NCBI RefSeq assembly: GCF_009617755.1
Contig: NZ_BGZH01000003.1
Span: 493,443-557,442 of the forward strand
Origin: Marinobacter salsuginis
GTDB taxonomy: Bacteria > Pseudomonadota > Gammaproteobacteria > Pseudomonadales > Oleiphilaceae
Direction: 5' to 3'
DNA length: 64,000 nt
A program made the position numbers and the translations under genes. The notes under the pieces were generated by a model. That model did not search any database. It saw only the letters and a list, made by a program, of their open reading frames with translations, and was not told the origin of the DNA. This document shows, piece after piece, positions 29,807-47,160 of the stretch. Position 1 is the first letter of the stretch. The number at the start of each line of letters is the position of its first letter.

Positions 29807-30508
29807 TCAGAACCGGCTGAGAATGAAGCCTGCGAGGGCCAGATCTGCGGGTACGGTGATCTTGATATTGTCCGGCCGTCCTTCGACCAGAACGGGCATG
29901 TTACCGGAAAACTCCACGGCAGAGGACTCATCAGTCACCAGAAGTTCGCCGGCAAGGGCAGCTTCCAGTGAATCCACCAGAATACGATAGCGAAACATCT
30001 GAGGCGTTAATGCCCGCCACAGATTTTTGCGATCCACCGTTTCAAGAACTTCAGGCAGGTCGCCTGTGCCAGCCCGCTTCAGGGTGTCGGCCACTGGCGA
30101 AGCCAGAAGCCCCCCGACAGGGTGGTGGTAGAGTTGGTCAATCAGGTTCGACAGGTCCCGGGTATGAAGACATGGTCGTGCCGCATCGTGGACCAGGACC
30201 CAATCATCATCCCTGATCTGCTCCGCCAGGGCATGCAGTGCGGACAATACCGACTCGGCCCTTTCGGCTCCGCCGGTGCAGGTCTGGATTCGGCTATCGC
30301 CGCTGGCCTCGGTATCCGGCCACCAATGATCGGCCGGATGCAATGGCACCATGCAGCCGGAAAACGGGGCGGAATCCATCAATCGGGAAAGGGTGATATC
30401 GAGAATGAAACGCTGGCCGATTCGAAGGTACTGCTTCGGTTGTTCGGCCTGCATACGCTGGCCGATGCCGGCGGCAGGGACAATCAGCCAAAGTCTCGGA
30501 GCAGGCAT
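29807..30508 (-). CDS. ispD: 2-C-methyl-D-erythritol 4-phosphate cytidylyltransferase
   Basis: Third step of the MEP pathway: joins CTP and MEP. 233 residues. Nucleotide-binding PAAGIGQRM near the N-terminus, [22 protein letters not shown], and [17 protein letters not shown] at 30508 is taken as the start; a TTG two codons earlier directly abuts the ftsB stop and cannot be excluded. Part of ftsB-ispD-ispF-truD-surE. Confidence 0.95.
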   Translation of the reverse strand: MPAPRLWLIVPAAGIGQRMQAEQPKQYLRIGQRFILDITLSRLMDSAPFSGCMVPLHPADHWWPDTEASGDSRIQTCTGGAERAESVLSALHALAEQIRDDDWVLVHDAARPCLHTRDLSNLIDQLYHHPVGGLLASPVADTLKRAGTGDLPEVLETVDRKNLWRALTPQMFRYRILVDSLEAALAGELLVTDESSAVEFSGNMPVLVEGRPDNIKITVPADLALAGFILSRF

Positions 30509-30514
30509 AGACAA

Positions 30515-30787
30515 TCAGTTTTCAACAACCAGGAAAAAGGTCTCGTCGTCTCTAATCAGGCCAAGGTTCATTCTGGCCCGCTCTTCAACGGCGCCCTGCT
30601 CATTACGCAGATTCCTGACTTCGGCATACAGACGTTCATTGCGGGTAGCCAGTTCGGCATTTTCTTCACGTTGCTCGGCGATGGACTTCTCGAGAGCCCA
30701 TACCTGCGCAAAGCTGCCCTCCCCAACCCACAGGCGCACCTGCAGCAGGAGAATAACAACAACCATTGTGGTCCAGAGCAACTTCAT
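30515..30787 (-). CDS. ftsB: Cell division protein FtsB
   Basis: A 90-residue bitopic protein of the FtsQLB divisome complex. One membrane helix (about 4-21) is followed by a periplasmic coiled coil (about 26-65; LEKSIAEQREENAELATRNERLYAEV), the usual FtsB plan. First gene after eno on this strand, behind a terminator and with its own predicted promoter, so it probably begins the ispD-ispF-truD-surE-pcm transcript. Confidence 0.93.
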   Translation of the reverse strand: MKLLWTTMVVVILLLQVRLWVGEGSFAQVWALEKSIAEQREENAELATRNERLYAEVRNLRNEQGAVEERARMNLGLIRDDETFFLVVEN

Positions 30788-30837
30788 TGCCGATTCCAGT
30801 CAAATTCAATCAATCAAAATGCCAACGCCGGACGTTG

Positions 30838-30867
30838 AGTATAGACCTTAGAGTAGATTAGCAACAA
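30838..30867 (-). promoter_or_regulatory. Predicted sigma-70 promoter of ftsB-ispDF
   Basis: Minus strand: TTGTTG (30867-30862), 18 bases, TATACT (30843-30838). It falls between the eno terminator and ftsB, as expected for a new transcription unit. Confidence 0.5.
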
Positions 30868-30885
30868 ATTCTTCTAACTGCCTGT

Positions 30886-30933
30886 ACAAAAAGGCCATCG
30901 TAACCAAGCTTTCGCTCGGAACACGATGGCCTT
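30886..30933 (-). terminator. Rho-independent terminator of eno
   Basis: An 11-bp perfect stem AAGGCCATCGT / ACGATGGCCTT (30891-30901, 30923-30933) followed on the minus strand by a T-run (30890-30886). It lies 59 bases past the eno stop. Confidence 0.85.
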
Positions 30934-30991
30934 AACAGTTTTTCGCTGATTGCCGGCCCGAAACTCAACCAGAACCGGTCAGATCAGTCGA

Positions 30992-32314
<1,323 letters not shown>

Positions 32315-32344
32315 CTAAACGGTTCAAACTCGAAGTTGGGCATA

Positions 32345-32458
32345 GAGCAGGTGGGGGATGGCTTTCCGAAACTGTGCGGAGCCAGGGATGGCGGAGCCCA
32401 AGCGTCACATGGATGTGCCGCAAGGAGCGTGTTTCGGAAAGCCATCCCCCACCTGCTC
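32345..32458 (+). repeat. Dispersed intergenic inverted-repeat element, copy B (multi-branched hairpin)
   Basis: A perfect 28-bp inverted repeat (32345-32372 against 32431-32458) encloses 58 bases with two small hairpins: GCCA/TGGC around GGGA (32382-32391 region) and CACAT/ATGTG with a GG loop (32406-32417). The interior aligns with the reverse of copy A (12994-13087). It lies between kdsA and eno; its stem is long enough to act as an RNA structure in a read-through transcript. Confidence 0.85.
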
Positions 32459-32487
32459 GTACTCCCAAACAAAACAAACACCGCCAA

Positions 32488-35006
<2,519 letters not shown>

Positions 35007-35051
35007 TCATCTCAAGATGGGACGCCAGACTACCAGAAAGGCCCCATTGAC

Positions 35052-36401
35052 TCAATCACATTCCCGCTCTACAACCAGCCGCCAACCGGCGGCATGGGCG
35101 CCTTCCGAGTATTGTTCAGAACACCATAAATCGCCAATGGCAACGAGTTCGGCTGCATCCCCGGAACCGGCGAAAACCAGCGGCAGCCGGGCCCTTTCCC
35201 AGGGTGGAACCGCAATCTCCTGCAGCCACTTCTTGAGCGAACGGGACGGACCATCCGAACGGAAACGTACCCGCTCACCGCCCTGCCTCGTAAATATCCG
35301 TATTGGCGGCAACGGTCTTTCCGGGGTAACGGCCGGCTCCAGCTTCAGGAACCATTCGCCAAAGTTCAGCCCGGGACCCGGCTCCAGAGTAACGGGGACG
35401 TCCGGCAGCTGCGAGTGATCCGGAACCAGGTAAAGATCGCCCTGAAAGCGGCGCAGACTGAAACCGTCGGACCGGAACTCCGGCTCTCGATCCTCTCTTG
35501 CGAAAATCAGGTCCTGCATAACCTGCTGCCAACTGCTGATTGTGGGCGCAGGAAACCCCCGTTCCCGAACCCACCAGCGAATCAGGTTTTTCTGCTCCGC
35601 CAAAGATAAGGTTTTCAGCCCCTCAACGGGCAGTCGGTCCTGCTCACCGCCGACAGCCTGCCACTGCAAGGCCGCCAGCTTTTGGTTCAGCGCTTCACTT
35701 TCTGCACAGGCGTCCGCCGTGTGGCGCAACCTGCGATTCAGCCCCGGCCAGCGCTCCCGCAAAGCTGGCAGCACCGTGTGGCGCAGGAAATTCCGGTCAA
35801 ATCGTTGGTCGGTGTTGCTGGGATCATCAACCCACGACAGACCAGCGGACCTGGCCCACCGCTCAAGCTCGACCCGTTCAAACCCAAGCAGGGGCCGGAC
35901 CAGTGTCGCCGGGCCGAGGTCACGGCTGAACGGCATACCCGCCAGCCCGGCCACACCGCTGCCCCTCAGCATCCGGAACAGCACCGTTTCGGCCTGATCA
36001 TCGCCATGGTGAGCCATCAGAACCAGATCCCTCCGCTGAACCATCGCTTCCAGGGCGGAATAGCGCGCTTTGCGAGCTGCCTCTTCGATGCCACCAGCCG
36101 AGTTTTCTCCGCTCCTGACAGTGACCTTCTCAACCACAAGCGGGACACCCAGGCGCCCACAAAGATCGCGGCAGAATGATTCGGTCTCGGAGGCATTCGG
36201 CTGCAGCTGATGATTGATATGAACCGCTCGGACAGCCCCGGAATGCCCATGGCAATGGACTGCCAGGTGTAATAACAGGGTGGAATCGAGGCCGCCGCTC
36301 AGGGCAACCAACAGGCGGGCGTGATCGGGGAGTTCTCTGACCGGGGCGCACAGTGCCTCCGGCCAGGTGAATCCGGAGCCGGGCTCAGCGCCCGGTGTCA
36401 T
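35052..36401 (-). CDS. tilS: tRNA(Ile)-lysidine synthase
   Basis: Modifies the wobble cytidine of tRNA-Ile(CAU) to lysidine. 449 residues: PP-loop SGGLDS at 35-40, [46 protein letters not shown], then the TilS substrate-binding and C-terminal domains ([22 protein letters not shown]). It overlaps the end of accA by 17 bases, suggesting coupling. Confidence 0.95.
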   Translation of the reverse strand: MTPGAEPGSGFTWPEALCAPVRELPDHARLLVALSGGLDSTLLLHLAVHCHGHSGAVRAVHINHQLQPNASETESFCRDLCGRLGVPLVVEKVTVRSGENSAGGIEEAARKARYSALEAMVQRRDLVLMAHHGDDQAETVLFRMLRGSGVAGLAGMPFSRDLGPATLVRPLLGFERVELERWARSAGLSWVDDPSNTDQRFDRNFLRHTVLPALRERWPGLNRRLRHTADACAESEALNQKLAALQWQAVGGEQDRLPVEGLKTLSLAEQKNLIRWWVRERGFPAPTISSWQQVMQDLIFAREDREPEFRSDGFSLRRFQGDLYLVPDHSQLPDVPVTLEPGPGLNFGEWFLKLEPAVTPERPLPPIRIFTRQGGERVRFRSDGPSRSLKKWLQEIAVPPWERARLPLVFAGSGDAAELVAIGDLWCSEQYSEGAHAAGWRLVVERECD

Positions 36402-37338
36402 AGCGGGTCAGCCGCTCATAGCGGCGGGATACCAGCTCATCCAGTGGCAGGCGACTGAGTTCAGCGACGCCTTTTGCCAGAACCTCCTTGAGGGATTCCG
36501 ACATTTTTTCGGGGTTGCGGTGAGCACCGCCAAGGGGCTCGGTTACCACGTTATCCGCCAGCCCCAGATCTTTGAGCCGGTCAGCTGTTACACCCATGGC
36601 CTCCGCCGCCTGGGCAGCGTATTCGGCACTCTTCCAGAGGATTGAGGCACAGCCCTCTGGGGAAATCACCGCGTAGGTGGAGTACTGGAGCATGTTCAGT
36701 TGATCACAGACACCGATGGCCAAGGCGCCACCGGAACCGCCCTCACCGATCACCGTGGAGATAATGGGTGTCTTGAGGCGAGACATGACCGCCAGATTGA
36801 AGGCAATGGCCTCGCTCTGCCCGCGCTCTTCCGCACCAATGCCCGGATAAGCCCCTGGCGTATCGATGAAGGTGAGGATAGGCATCTTGAAACGCTCGGC
36901 CATTTCCATCAGGCGCAGAGCCTTGCGGTAGCCCTCCGGCCGGGGCATACCGAAGTTACGCTTGACCTTGTCGCGGACTTCCCGACCCTTTTGATGACCG
37001 ATGACCATCACCGGTTTGTCATCAAGCCTGGCGGTACCGCCTACAATAGCCAGGTCGTCGGCGTAGCGACGATCACCGTGCAACTCATCAAAATCCTCAA
37101 AGATGGATTCAATGTAGTCCAGGGTGTAGGGCCTGCGAGGGTGACGGGCCAGCCGCGCAACGTCCCAGGGCTTGAGATCTGAGAAAATGCTCTCGGTAAG
37201 GCTGACGCTCTTTTTCTTCAGCCGGGTGATCTCGTCTGTGATATTGATGTCGGTATCGTTACCAACCATCCGAAGCTCTTCAATCTTGGCTTCCAGGTCG
37301 GCGATTGGCTGTTCGAAATCCAGATAGTTAGGGTTCAT
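36385..37338 (-). CDS. accA: Acetyl-CoA carboxylase carboxyltransferase subunit alpha
   Basis: Half of the carboxyltransferase that makes malonyl-CoA, the first committed step of fatty-acid synthesis; pairs with AccD encoded elsewhere. 317 residues. [22 protein letters not shown] is the standard N-terminus; [45 protein letters not shown] and [15 protein letters not shown] are family marks. Lies between dnaE and tilS, the usual order. Confidence 0.98.
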   Translation of the reverse strand: MNPNYLDFEQPIADLEAKIEELRMVGNDTDINITDEITRLKKKSVSLTESIFSDLKPWDVARLARHPRRPYTLDYIESIFEDFDELHGDRRYADDLAIVGGTARLDDKPVMVIGHQKGREVRDKVKRNFGMPRPEGYRKALRLMEMAERFKMPILTFIDTPGAYPGIGAEERGQSEAIAFNLAVMSRLKTPIISTVIGEGGSGGALAIGVCDQLNMLQYSTYAVISPEGCASILWKSAEYAAQAAEAMGVTADRLKDLGLADNVVTEPLGGAHRNPEKMSESLKEVLAKGVAELSRLPLDELVSRRYERLTRYDTGR

Positions 37339-37478
37339 GATGTTCCATCATTTATTGCCAGGCGGGAACGTACTCCGCCAAACCAGAATTTGACACAAAG
37401 ATAGCAGCGCCCGGTCAGTGGCTAAAGCGGACATTGGTATGAGTCCGCTGTCTGACAAACTTTTAATTTTCAACTCAT

Positions 37479-40961
<3,483 letters not shown>

Positions 40962-41006
40962 AACGTCAGGTTATTCCTGCTGTAAAATTCAGTTAGAGCT
41001 GCGGTC

Positions 41007-41474
41007 TCAGCCGCCGATTACTGCCCTGAGCTCTTCTTCGGTCTGGGGGCCAAAACGAGTCTCAACCAGATCACCATCGGGATTGACCAGGAAGGTGGCC
41101 GGCAGCGCGACCGGCAGTTTCCAGCCGAACCCGGGCCCCGGGTCATCCGCCAGCATGGTAAATTCAATGCCCATCCGTTCCCCGAGTTCCACCAGCGCAT
41201 CGCCCCGCACACCATCAAAATTAACGCCAAGTACGGTGATGTCGGGTGCCTGGTCGAGCTCGTTGAGCTCGGGAATTTCCTCAAGACATGGCTTGCACCA
41301 TTCCGCCCAGTAGTTGACCAGCACCCACTGACCGCGAAACGTGTCCCAGTTCAGCTTTGTTCCTTCGGCCCGTTCAAGCTCAATTTTCTCACAACCCGTC
41401 ATCGTCAGAACAAGCAGCACAATGGCTGCTGTGCGAAGGCGGGAGCCACGAAGAACTGAATCAGGGTACTGCAC
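41007..41474 (-). CDS. TlpA-like thioredoxin-fold lipoprotein
   Basis: A 155-residue periplasmic, probably lipid-anchored thiol-disulfide protein. Lipobox LTMTGC with C28, then a thioredoxin fold with the redox pair C60-K-P-C63 (NYWAEWCKPCLEEIPEL) and cis-Pro region VALPATFLVNPDG. The start is GTG at 41474: a near-perfect AGGAGG (41487-41482) lies 7 bases upstream, and it gives a normal lipoprotein signal, whereas the upstream ATG at 41522 would bury it. Likely a reductase for cytochrome c or other periplasmic thiols, but substrate is unknown. Divergent from arsC. Confidence 0.85.
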   Translation of the reverse strand: MQYPDSVLRGSRLRTAAIVLLVLTMTGCEKIELERAEGTKLNWDTFRGQWVLVNYWAEWCKPCLEEIPELNELDQAPDITVLGVNFDGVRGDALVELGERMGIEFTMLADDPGPGFGWKLPVALPATFLVNPDGDLVETRFGPQTEEELRAVIGG

Positions 41475-41481
41475 CGGAAAA

Positions 41482-41487
41482 CCTCCT
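41482..41487 (-). promoter_or_regulatory. Strong ribosome binding site deciding the GTG start of the TlpA-like gene
   Basis: AGGAGG on the minus strand, 7 bases before GTG at 41474. It supports the GTG rather than the upstream ATG at 41522. Confidence 0.75.
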
Positions 41488-41542
41488 GTTAGACTACCGA
41501 CCACAGAAATCGTGGACTCCATTCAGACAACCAGGCACGAAG

Positions 41543-41896
41543 ATGACAGAACCAACCCGGATTTTCCACAACCCGCGCTGCTCGAAATCCCGCCAAACCC
41601 TTGAACTGCTTACCGAACGGGGAATTGAACCGGAGATTATACGCTACCTGGAAACACCACCGACAGAGCAGGAGCTAAAGGATATTCTCAGCGCCCTGAA
41701 TCTGACGCCCCGCGAGCTGATGCGTACCAAGGAAAAAGAATATAAAGAACAGGGACTGAACAACCCTGAGCTGAGCGATGAGCAATTGATCGCGGCCATG
41801 ATAGCGACCCCGAAACTGATTGAACGGCCGATCGTGATCGCCAACGGCAAAGTAGCCCTTGGTCGTCCGCCAGAAAACGTTCTCTCGATTCTTTAA
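41543..41896 (+). CDS. arsC: Arsenate reductase (glutaredoxin-dependent) family protein
   Basis: 117 residues. The catalytic Cys is C13 in HNPRCSKSRQTL; the three arginines of the family are present in LMRTKEKEY, IERPIV and LGRPPENV, which supports ArsC rather than Spx/YffB. The open frame extends upstream, but ATG 41543 gives the true N-terminus. No arsB, arsR or arsH is near, so this may be a housekeeping ArsC-like oxidoreductase rather than a resistance operon. It is followed by wrbA, as in Pseudomonas. Confidence 0.88.
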   Translation: MTEPTRIFHNPRCSKSRQTLELLTERGIEPEIIRYLETPPTEQELKDILSALNLTPRELMRTKEKEYKEQGLNNPELSDEQLIAAMIATPKLIERPIVIANGKVALGRPPENVLSIL

Positions 41897-41906
41897 GCCC
41901 CAATAA

Positions 41907-42545
<639 letters not shown>

Positions 42546-42602
42546 TACACGCCCGGGTACCAGACGTAATCTGCTTAACACTTTTTTATTACGGAACACA
42601 CT

Positions 42603-42974
42603 ATGCTGAACAACCCGAAGGCCCGCGCCACCTTGCGTGCAACAGCCGCGCTCTACATCGGCGTGCTTGCCACCCTGCTGATCACAACTTTCTACCCGGC
42701 ACCCGTCGAGGGCGTTTCAATAACGTTGATGCTGGCGGTGAAACTGCTTCCGCTTCTGCCCTTTGCGATTCCGGTATTTCGGGGCCACAATCGGGGCTAT
42801 ATCTGGATGTCGTTCGTGGTGATCTTTTACTTCACCCAGGCCGTCGTATCTGCCTGGCTGAGTGAAGGTGCTACGGGACCGGTCATTCTGACGGTACTGA
42901 CCTTCCTGTTGTTCACTGTTGCCATGATTCACCTCAAAGTGAACCGGCCAGTGGCGAATGGAAATACACCCTGA
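42603..42974 (+). CDS. DUF2069 small membrane protein
   Basis: 123 residues with four hydrophobic helices (about 15-33, 42-58, 65-85, 92-110). The layout, the GHNRGYIWMSFVVIFYFTQAV segment and the position after wrbA match DUF2069 proteins, whose function is unknown. The C-terminus is short and hydrophilic. It lies 20 bases upstream of the GspE-like gene. Confidence 0.8.
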   Translation: MLNNPKARATLRATAALYIGVLATLLITTFYPAPVEGVSITLMLAVKLLPLLPFAIPVFRGHNRGYIWMSFVVIFYFTQAVVSAWLSEGATGPVILTVLTFLLFTVAMIHLKVNRPVANGNTP

Positions 42975-42994
42975 ATTCCTGGACCTGACACTTT

Positions 42995-44812
42995 ATGGCT
43001 GAAACAAGCAACTCCGGAACCGTGCCGAGGCCACCCGCGCCGCCCAGAAGCACCCTGACCCTGAGAGATGTTTGCACCGCACTTGTCACCAGCGGGGAAA
43101 TCAGCCAGGAAGACGCAGAACGGGTACTCTCGGCCAATCTTGGCGCGGCCACCGGCGATGGACAGAAGGGCAAGCGCCATCCACTGGAACTGGTGGCCAT
43201 TGCCGCACTGACCAGCCAGAAAAGTGGTCGCACACTTGATCTGGACCGGCTGACCCATTGGCTGGCAGATTGGGCCGGGCAACCTTACTACCACATTGAT
43301 CCTTTGAAGATCGACACGCCTGCCATTGCCCGGGTGATGTCCTATGCCTTTGCCCAACGCCACGGCATTCTGGCGGTAGAGATCGGCGCAGAAGAGGTAC
43401 TGATCGCCAGCACAGAGCCCTTCAAGAACGACTGGGTCCAAAACCTCCAACAGGCGGTTCGAAAGGATATCCGTCGAGTTGTTGCCAACCCCGAGGATAT
43501 CCGCCGGTATACCGTGGAGTTCTATCAGCTTGCCAACTCCGTCAGCAAGGCCAGTGGCGGCCAGGGCCCCGGTGTGGCAGGAAACCAGAATTTCGAACAG
43601 TTACTGGACCTTGGCGCCAGCGAACACCCGGATGCCAATGACCAGCACGTGGTCAAGATCGTCGACTGGCTGCTGCAGTATGCCTTTGACCAGCGCGCCT
43701 CAGACATCCACATAGAGCCCCGCCGCACAGTCACGCAGGTGCGGTTCCGGATCGACGGCGTGCTCCACAACGTCTATGAATTCCCGGAACACGTGGGCGT
43801 GGCGGTTACCAGTCGGCTGAAGATTCTTGGTCGCCTGAACGTGGCCGAGAAACGCCGCCCCCAGGACGGTCGCATCAAGACCCGCAAGCCCGATAACCGC
43901 GAGGTCGAACTGCGCCTGGCCACCATGCCGACCGCCTTTGGCGAAAAGATGGTCATGCGGATCTTTGATCCGGACGTGCTCCTGAAGTCCTATGAGCAGC
44001 TGGGATTCGGCAAGGAAGATCGCCAGCGATGGCAGGAAATCACCTCCCGCCCCCACGGTATTGTTCTGGTGACCGGACCAACCGGGTCTGGCAAGACCAC
44101 AACCCTGTACTCGACCCTGAAACAGATTGCGTCATCCGAGCTCAACGTCTGCACCATCGAGGATCCCATCGAAATGGTGGAGCCGGCGTTCAACCAGATG
44201 CAGGTCCAGACCAACATCGACCTGACCTTCGCGGCGGGCGTGCGGGCCCTGCTGCGGCAGGATCCGGATATCATCATGATCGGCGAGATCCGCGATCTGG
44301 AAACGGCGGAAATGGCGGTTCAGGCTGCCCTCACCGGCCACCTGGTGCTCTCGACCCTACACACCAACGACGCGCCGAGCGCGATTACCCGGATGATGGA
44401 ACTGGGTATCCCACCGTACCTGATTCGGGCCACGGTACTGGGTGTGATGGCGCAACGGCTTGCCCGAACCCTCTGCCCCCATTGCAAAGCGCCGGGCCCT
44501 GCCGACGAGCAGGCCTGGCAGACCCTGACCCGGCCCTGGAAAGCGCCGGTTCCCAAGCAGTTCTACCAGCCCGTGGGCTGCCTGGAGTGCCGGAACACCG
44601 GGTATCTTGGCCGGGCCGGAGTTTATGAAATCATGACGCTCTCAGGCTCTTTACTTCGACAGATCACCGATCGCTGCGAGCTGGAACAGCTCAGGCTGGA
44701 TGCCTATAAGGAAGGCATGAAATCCCTGCGCCTGAGTGGCGCCCAGAAAGTGGCTGCAGGCCAGACAACGGTGGAGGAAATTCTGAGGGTGACGCCGGAA
44801 AGCCAGCGCTGA
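42995..44812 (+). CDS. GspE/PulE/PilB-family secretion or pilus assembly ATPase, orphan
   Basis: A 605-residue hexameric motor ATPase. N-terminal domain of the GspE-II type (about 1-180), N2 domain (RASDIHIEPR), Walker A GPTGSGKT at 361-368, Asp box, Walker B (PDIIMIGEIRD), His box (LSTLHTND), and the C-terminal zinc knuckle C494/C497/C529/C532. No pilin, secretin or gspF/pilC partner is nearby, so the machine it drives cannot be told: type IV pilus, type II secretion or MSHA-like. The next gene converges on it. Confidence 0.9.
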   Translation: MAETSNSGTVPRPPAPPRSTLTLRDVCTALVTSGEISQEDAERVLSANLGAATGDGQKGKRHPLELVAIAALTSQKSGRTLDLDRLTHWLADWAGQPYYHIDPLKIDTPAIARVMSYAFAQRHGILAVEIGAEEVLIASTEPFKNDWVQNLQQAVRKDIRRVVANPEDIRRYTVEFYQLANSVSKASGGQGPGVAGNQNFEQLLDLGASEHPDANDQHVVKIVDWLLQYAFDQRASDIHIEPRRTVTQVRFRIDGVLHNVYEFPEHVGVAVTSRLKILGRLNVAEKRRPQDGRIKTRKPDNREVELRLATMPTAFGEKMVMRIFDPDVLLKSYEQLGFGKEDRQRWQEITSRPHGIVLVTGPTGSGKTTTLYSTLKQIASSELNVCTIEDPIEMVEPAFNQMQVQTNIDLTFAAGVRALLRQDPDIIMIGEIRDLETAEMAVQAALTGHLVLSTLHTNDAPSAITRMMELGIPPYLIRATVLGVMAQRLARTLCPHCKAPGPADEQAWQTLTRPWKAPVPKQFYQPVGCLECRNTGYLGRAGVYEIMTLSGSLLRQITDRCELEQLRLDAYKEGMKSLRLSGAQKVAAGQTTVEEILRVTPESQR

Positions 44813-44818
44813 GCGGGG

Positions 44819-45877
44819 TCAGGCGCCGGGGCGCAACCCGCACTGGCCCAGCAATTCCTGCCAGGCTCTGGTATGCGCCATCATGGCTACATCCAGTTCC
44901 CGCCAGAGACTGCTCTGGGCTCCCTGCGAGAGATGGCGCTGGTACCACGCCGTAAAACTCTCCGGCATGACCTCTTTCTGGACTTTGGCCAGCCGCTCAA
45001 ACGGCTCAATGAGCGCAGCCCGCCCCTGATTCACGGCGCTCATGTAGGGCTGGATCTTTTCGATATACACACTGAAAAACATGTTCTGCACAATATCCGA
45101 CTGGTTATTGGACTGACCGTTAAGACACAGGGGCCGACCGTTGATTCTCTGCCTGAGCAATTCCGTGCCATCCTGGAGCCGGGCGGTCAGAAGAAGTGCG
45201 CTGTTGATCAACTGGCCGGCGCGGAATTCCGCCTGCCAACGCTGATGAACGTCGCCGGCAAAATCGAGGGAAACCGCCAGGTCCTCCGAGTATAGACGCA
45301 CAACGGCTGCATTCAGGCTGTCGATATCAAGAGCCAGATCAGACACCGGATTGCTCTCCGGCGCTACCGGGTAATAGCCCTTGGCCAGAGTGAACAGTTT
45401 CTCGATCTCTTCAACGCCCCAGGTGGCATTCCAGATGGCAATGGGCAGGGATTCCAGCTTGCTGTCGATGGCGCCGGTAAGCTCTTCGGCGAACTCTTCA
45501 TCCTCTATGTCCGGCAGGCACTCCCTGGCTGTTTCAATAAACCGGATTTCATAGCGCAAACGGTTCAGGGGCTGCATCACCCGCCCCATCACCGAGGTTT
45601 TCTCCCCAACCACGTACTGGAGTTCACATCCGTAAAGCGAAAGAAAGTCGAGCATCCCCATTTCCAGCTCGGGCATGGGCAACACCCGATCGCGACGGCG
45701 GGGAAGCTGACTTGCGGAAGGGATATCAGAAAACTCAGGATCGGATTCCAGCACTCGGGCGACCCGCTCCACATACTCATCCATCATGGGGCGGGCATCA
45801 GAGAATGGGTCGCAACCGGCAAGAAGCATAGCGAGAACCGGCGCAACGATTCTGCAAAAACCGGTTCCGGGCATCAA
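44819..45877 (-). CDS. DUF3080 family lipoprotein
   Basis: A 352-residue putative lipoprotein with lipobox MLLAGC (C22, counted from the first Met; a second Met follows at once). The mature part is helical and without catalytic motifs I recognise; FLSLYGCELQYVVGEKTSVMGRVM and NRLRYEIRFI are the conserved family patch as I recall it. Convergent with the GspE-like gene (6-base gap) and followed 33 bases upstream by the mtn genes. Function unknown. Confidence 0.75.
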   Translation of the reverse strand: MMPGTGFCRIVAPVLAMLLAGCDPFSDARPMMDEYVERVARVLESDPEFSDIPSASQLPRRRDRVLPMPELEMGMLDFLSLYGCELQYVVGEKTSVMGRVMQPLNRLRYEIRFIETARECLPDIEDEEFAEELTGAIDSKLESLPIAIWNATWGVEEIEKLFTLAKGYYPVAPESNPVSDLALDIDSLNAAVVRLYSEDLAVSLDFAGDVHQRWQAEFRAGQLINSALLLTARLQDGTELLRQRINGRPLCLNGQSNNQSDIVQNMFFSVYIEKIQPYMSAVNQGRAALIEPFERLAKVQKEVMPESFTAWYQRHLSQGAQSSLWRELDVAMMAHTRAWQELLGQCGLRPGA

Positions 45878-45910
45878 GTCCTCCTGCTATGGCGTTTTAG
45901 GGGCGTTGGC

Positions 45911-46603
45911 CTAGCGCTTTTGCAGCAGGGTATCCACCTCCGCAAAATCACGCGCAACAAAACGTTCTGTCTCCGGCAGATCCCCCTCGCGAACAAGCCA
46001 GGCGGTTTGCATACCGGCTTCCTCGGCTGCCTCGAGTTCGGCCTCCACGTCTGAAAGGAACAGCACCGTGGACGCCTCAACGCCCAATTCAGACAAGATA
46101 TTGCGGTATGAAGCGGCCTCTTTCTTGCCACCGATACGAGTATCGAAGTAACCAGAGAAGAATGGCGTAAAGTCGCCCTCCGTGGTGAAACCGAAAATCA
46201 GCTTCTGGGCCTTGACCGATCCTGAGGAATATACGAACAAACGCAGCCCCCGATCATGCCAGCGCTGCAGGTAATCGGCTGCATCGGCGTAGATATGGCC
46301 CTTCAGCTCTCCCTGCTGGTATCCCTGTTCCCAGACCATGCCCTGCAGCGCCTTCAGGGACGTTTCCTTGCGATCCTCTTTGATCCAGGTCTTTAGAACT
46401 TCAATCAGGCCATCAATATCCTCACGAGCAATACCTGACGCCTCCGCCACTGCGTCCAGCTGCTCGGACACCGCAGGCGTGTCCTGATGCCGATCGCGGA
46501 CAAATCCCGGCAGGTGTTCGCTCGCGTAGGGGAAAAGGACATCGTGCACAAACGAGATCGAGCTGGTGGTCCCTTCGATGTCCGTCAGCACAACCCGGAT
46601 CAT
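45911..46603 (-). CDS. mtnC: Enolase-phosphatase E1 (acireductone synthase)
   Basis: A HAD-superfamily enzyme that both enolises and dephosphorylates 2,3-diketo-5-methylthiopentyl-1-phosphate in methionine salvage. 230 residues: nucleophile D8 and E10 in TDIEGTTSS, SSGSVKAQKLIFG, and LFLSDVEAELEAAEEAG (acid pair). It overlaps mtnD by 4 bases, so mtnB-mtnD-mtnC are translated as a unit. Confidence 0.96.
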   Translation of the reverse strand: MIRVVLTDIEGTTSSISFVHDVLFPYASEHLPGFVRDRHQDTPAVSEQLDAVAEASGIAREDIDGLIEVLKTWIKEDRKETSLKALQGMVWEQGYQQGELKGHIYADAADYLQRWHDRGLRLFVYSSGSVKAQKLIFGFTTEGDFTPFFSGYFDTRIGGKKEAASYRNILSELGVEASTVLFLSDVEAELEAAEEAGMQTAWLVREGDLPETERFVARDFAEVDTLLQKR

Positions 46604-47160
46604 TCCGCCGCTCCTGCCAGTGCCTCGTATCGGGGCAACCTGCTGGCGATGTCTTCACCGGTAAAATCGGCGACCCAGCCTTCCGGGTTGGTGAACAGGC
46701 GAATACAGGTAAACGCCGGTTCAGGCCCCATATCGAACCAGTGCCGCGTGCCATCTGGCACGCTGATCAGATCGTTTTTCTGGCAAAGCACCGCAAACAC
46801 CTCGTTGCCGAAATGCAGGTAAAACAGGCCCTGGCCACGGACAAAGAAACGGATTTCGTCTTCACTGTGGGTGTGCTCATCCAGGAACTTTTGCCGAAAT
46901 GCATCTTTCTGCGGATTGTCCGGGTTCAGGCTGATCACATCCGCAGACTGAAAACCACACTCCTCTCTCAGTTTCGACACTTCCTCGCTGTAGGCTTCGA
47001 GGATGTTTTCCTGGGATGCATCAGCCGGCAGATCCTTGGTTGGCCACTGCTCGTAGCGCACACCGTGACGGGCAAGAAGTTCCCTTATTCTTTCCGGGTT
47101 CTCGGTGACTGTGTGTGCCTCTTCAGGCTGGCTCTGGTCAAAAATACTCAGGGTGGTCAT
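46600..47160 (-). CDS. mtnD: Acireductone dioxygenase
   Basis: A 186-residue cupin that oxidises acireductone; with Fe2+ it gives the 2-keto precursor of methionine, with Ni2+ it makes CO and methylthiopropionate. The four metal ligands are visible as H96, H98, E102 and H140 (HTHSEDEIRF; VPDGTRHWFD). Middle gene of the mtnBDC unit, with 4-base overlaps on both sides. Confidence 0.96.
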   Translation of the reverse strand: MTTLSIFDQSQPEEAHTVTENPERIRELLARHGVRYEQWPTKDLPADASQENILEAYSEEVSKLREECGFQSADVISLNPDNPQKDAFRQKFLDEHTHSEDEIRFFVRGQGLFYLHFGNEVFAVLCQKNDLISVPDGTRHWFDMGPEPAFTCIRLFTNPEGWVADFTGEDIASRLPRYEALAGAAE

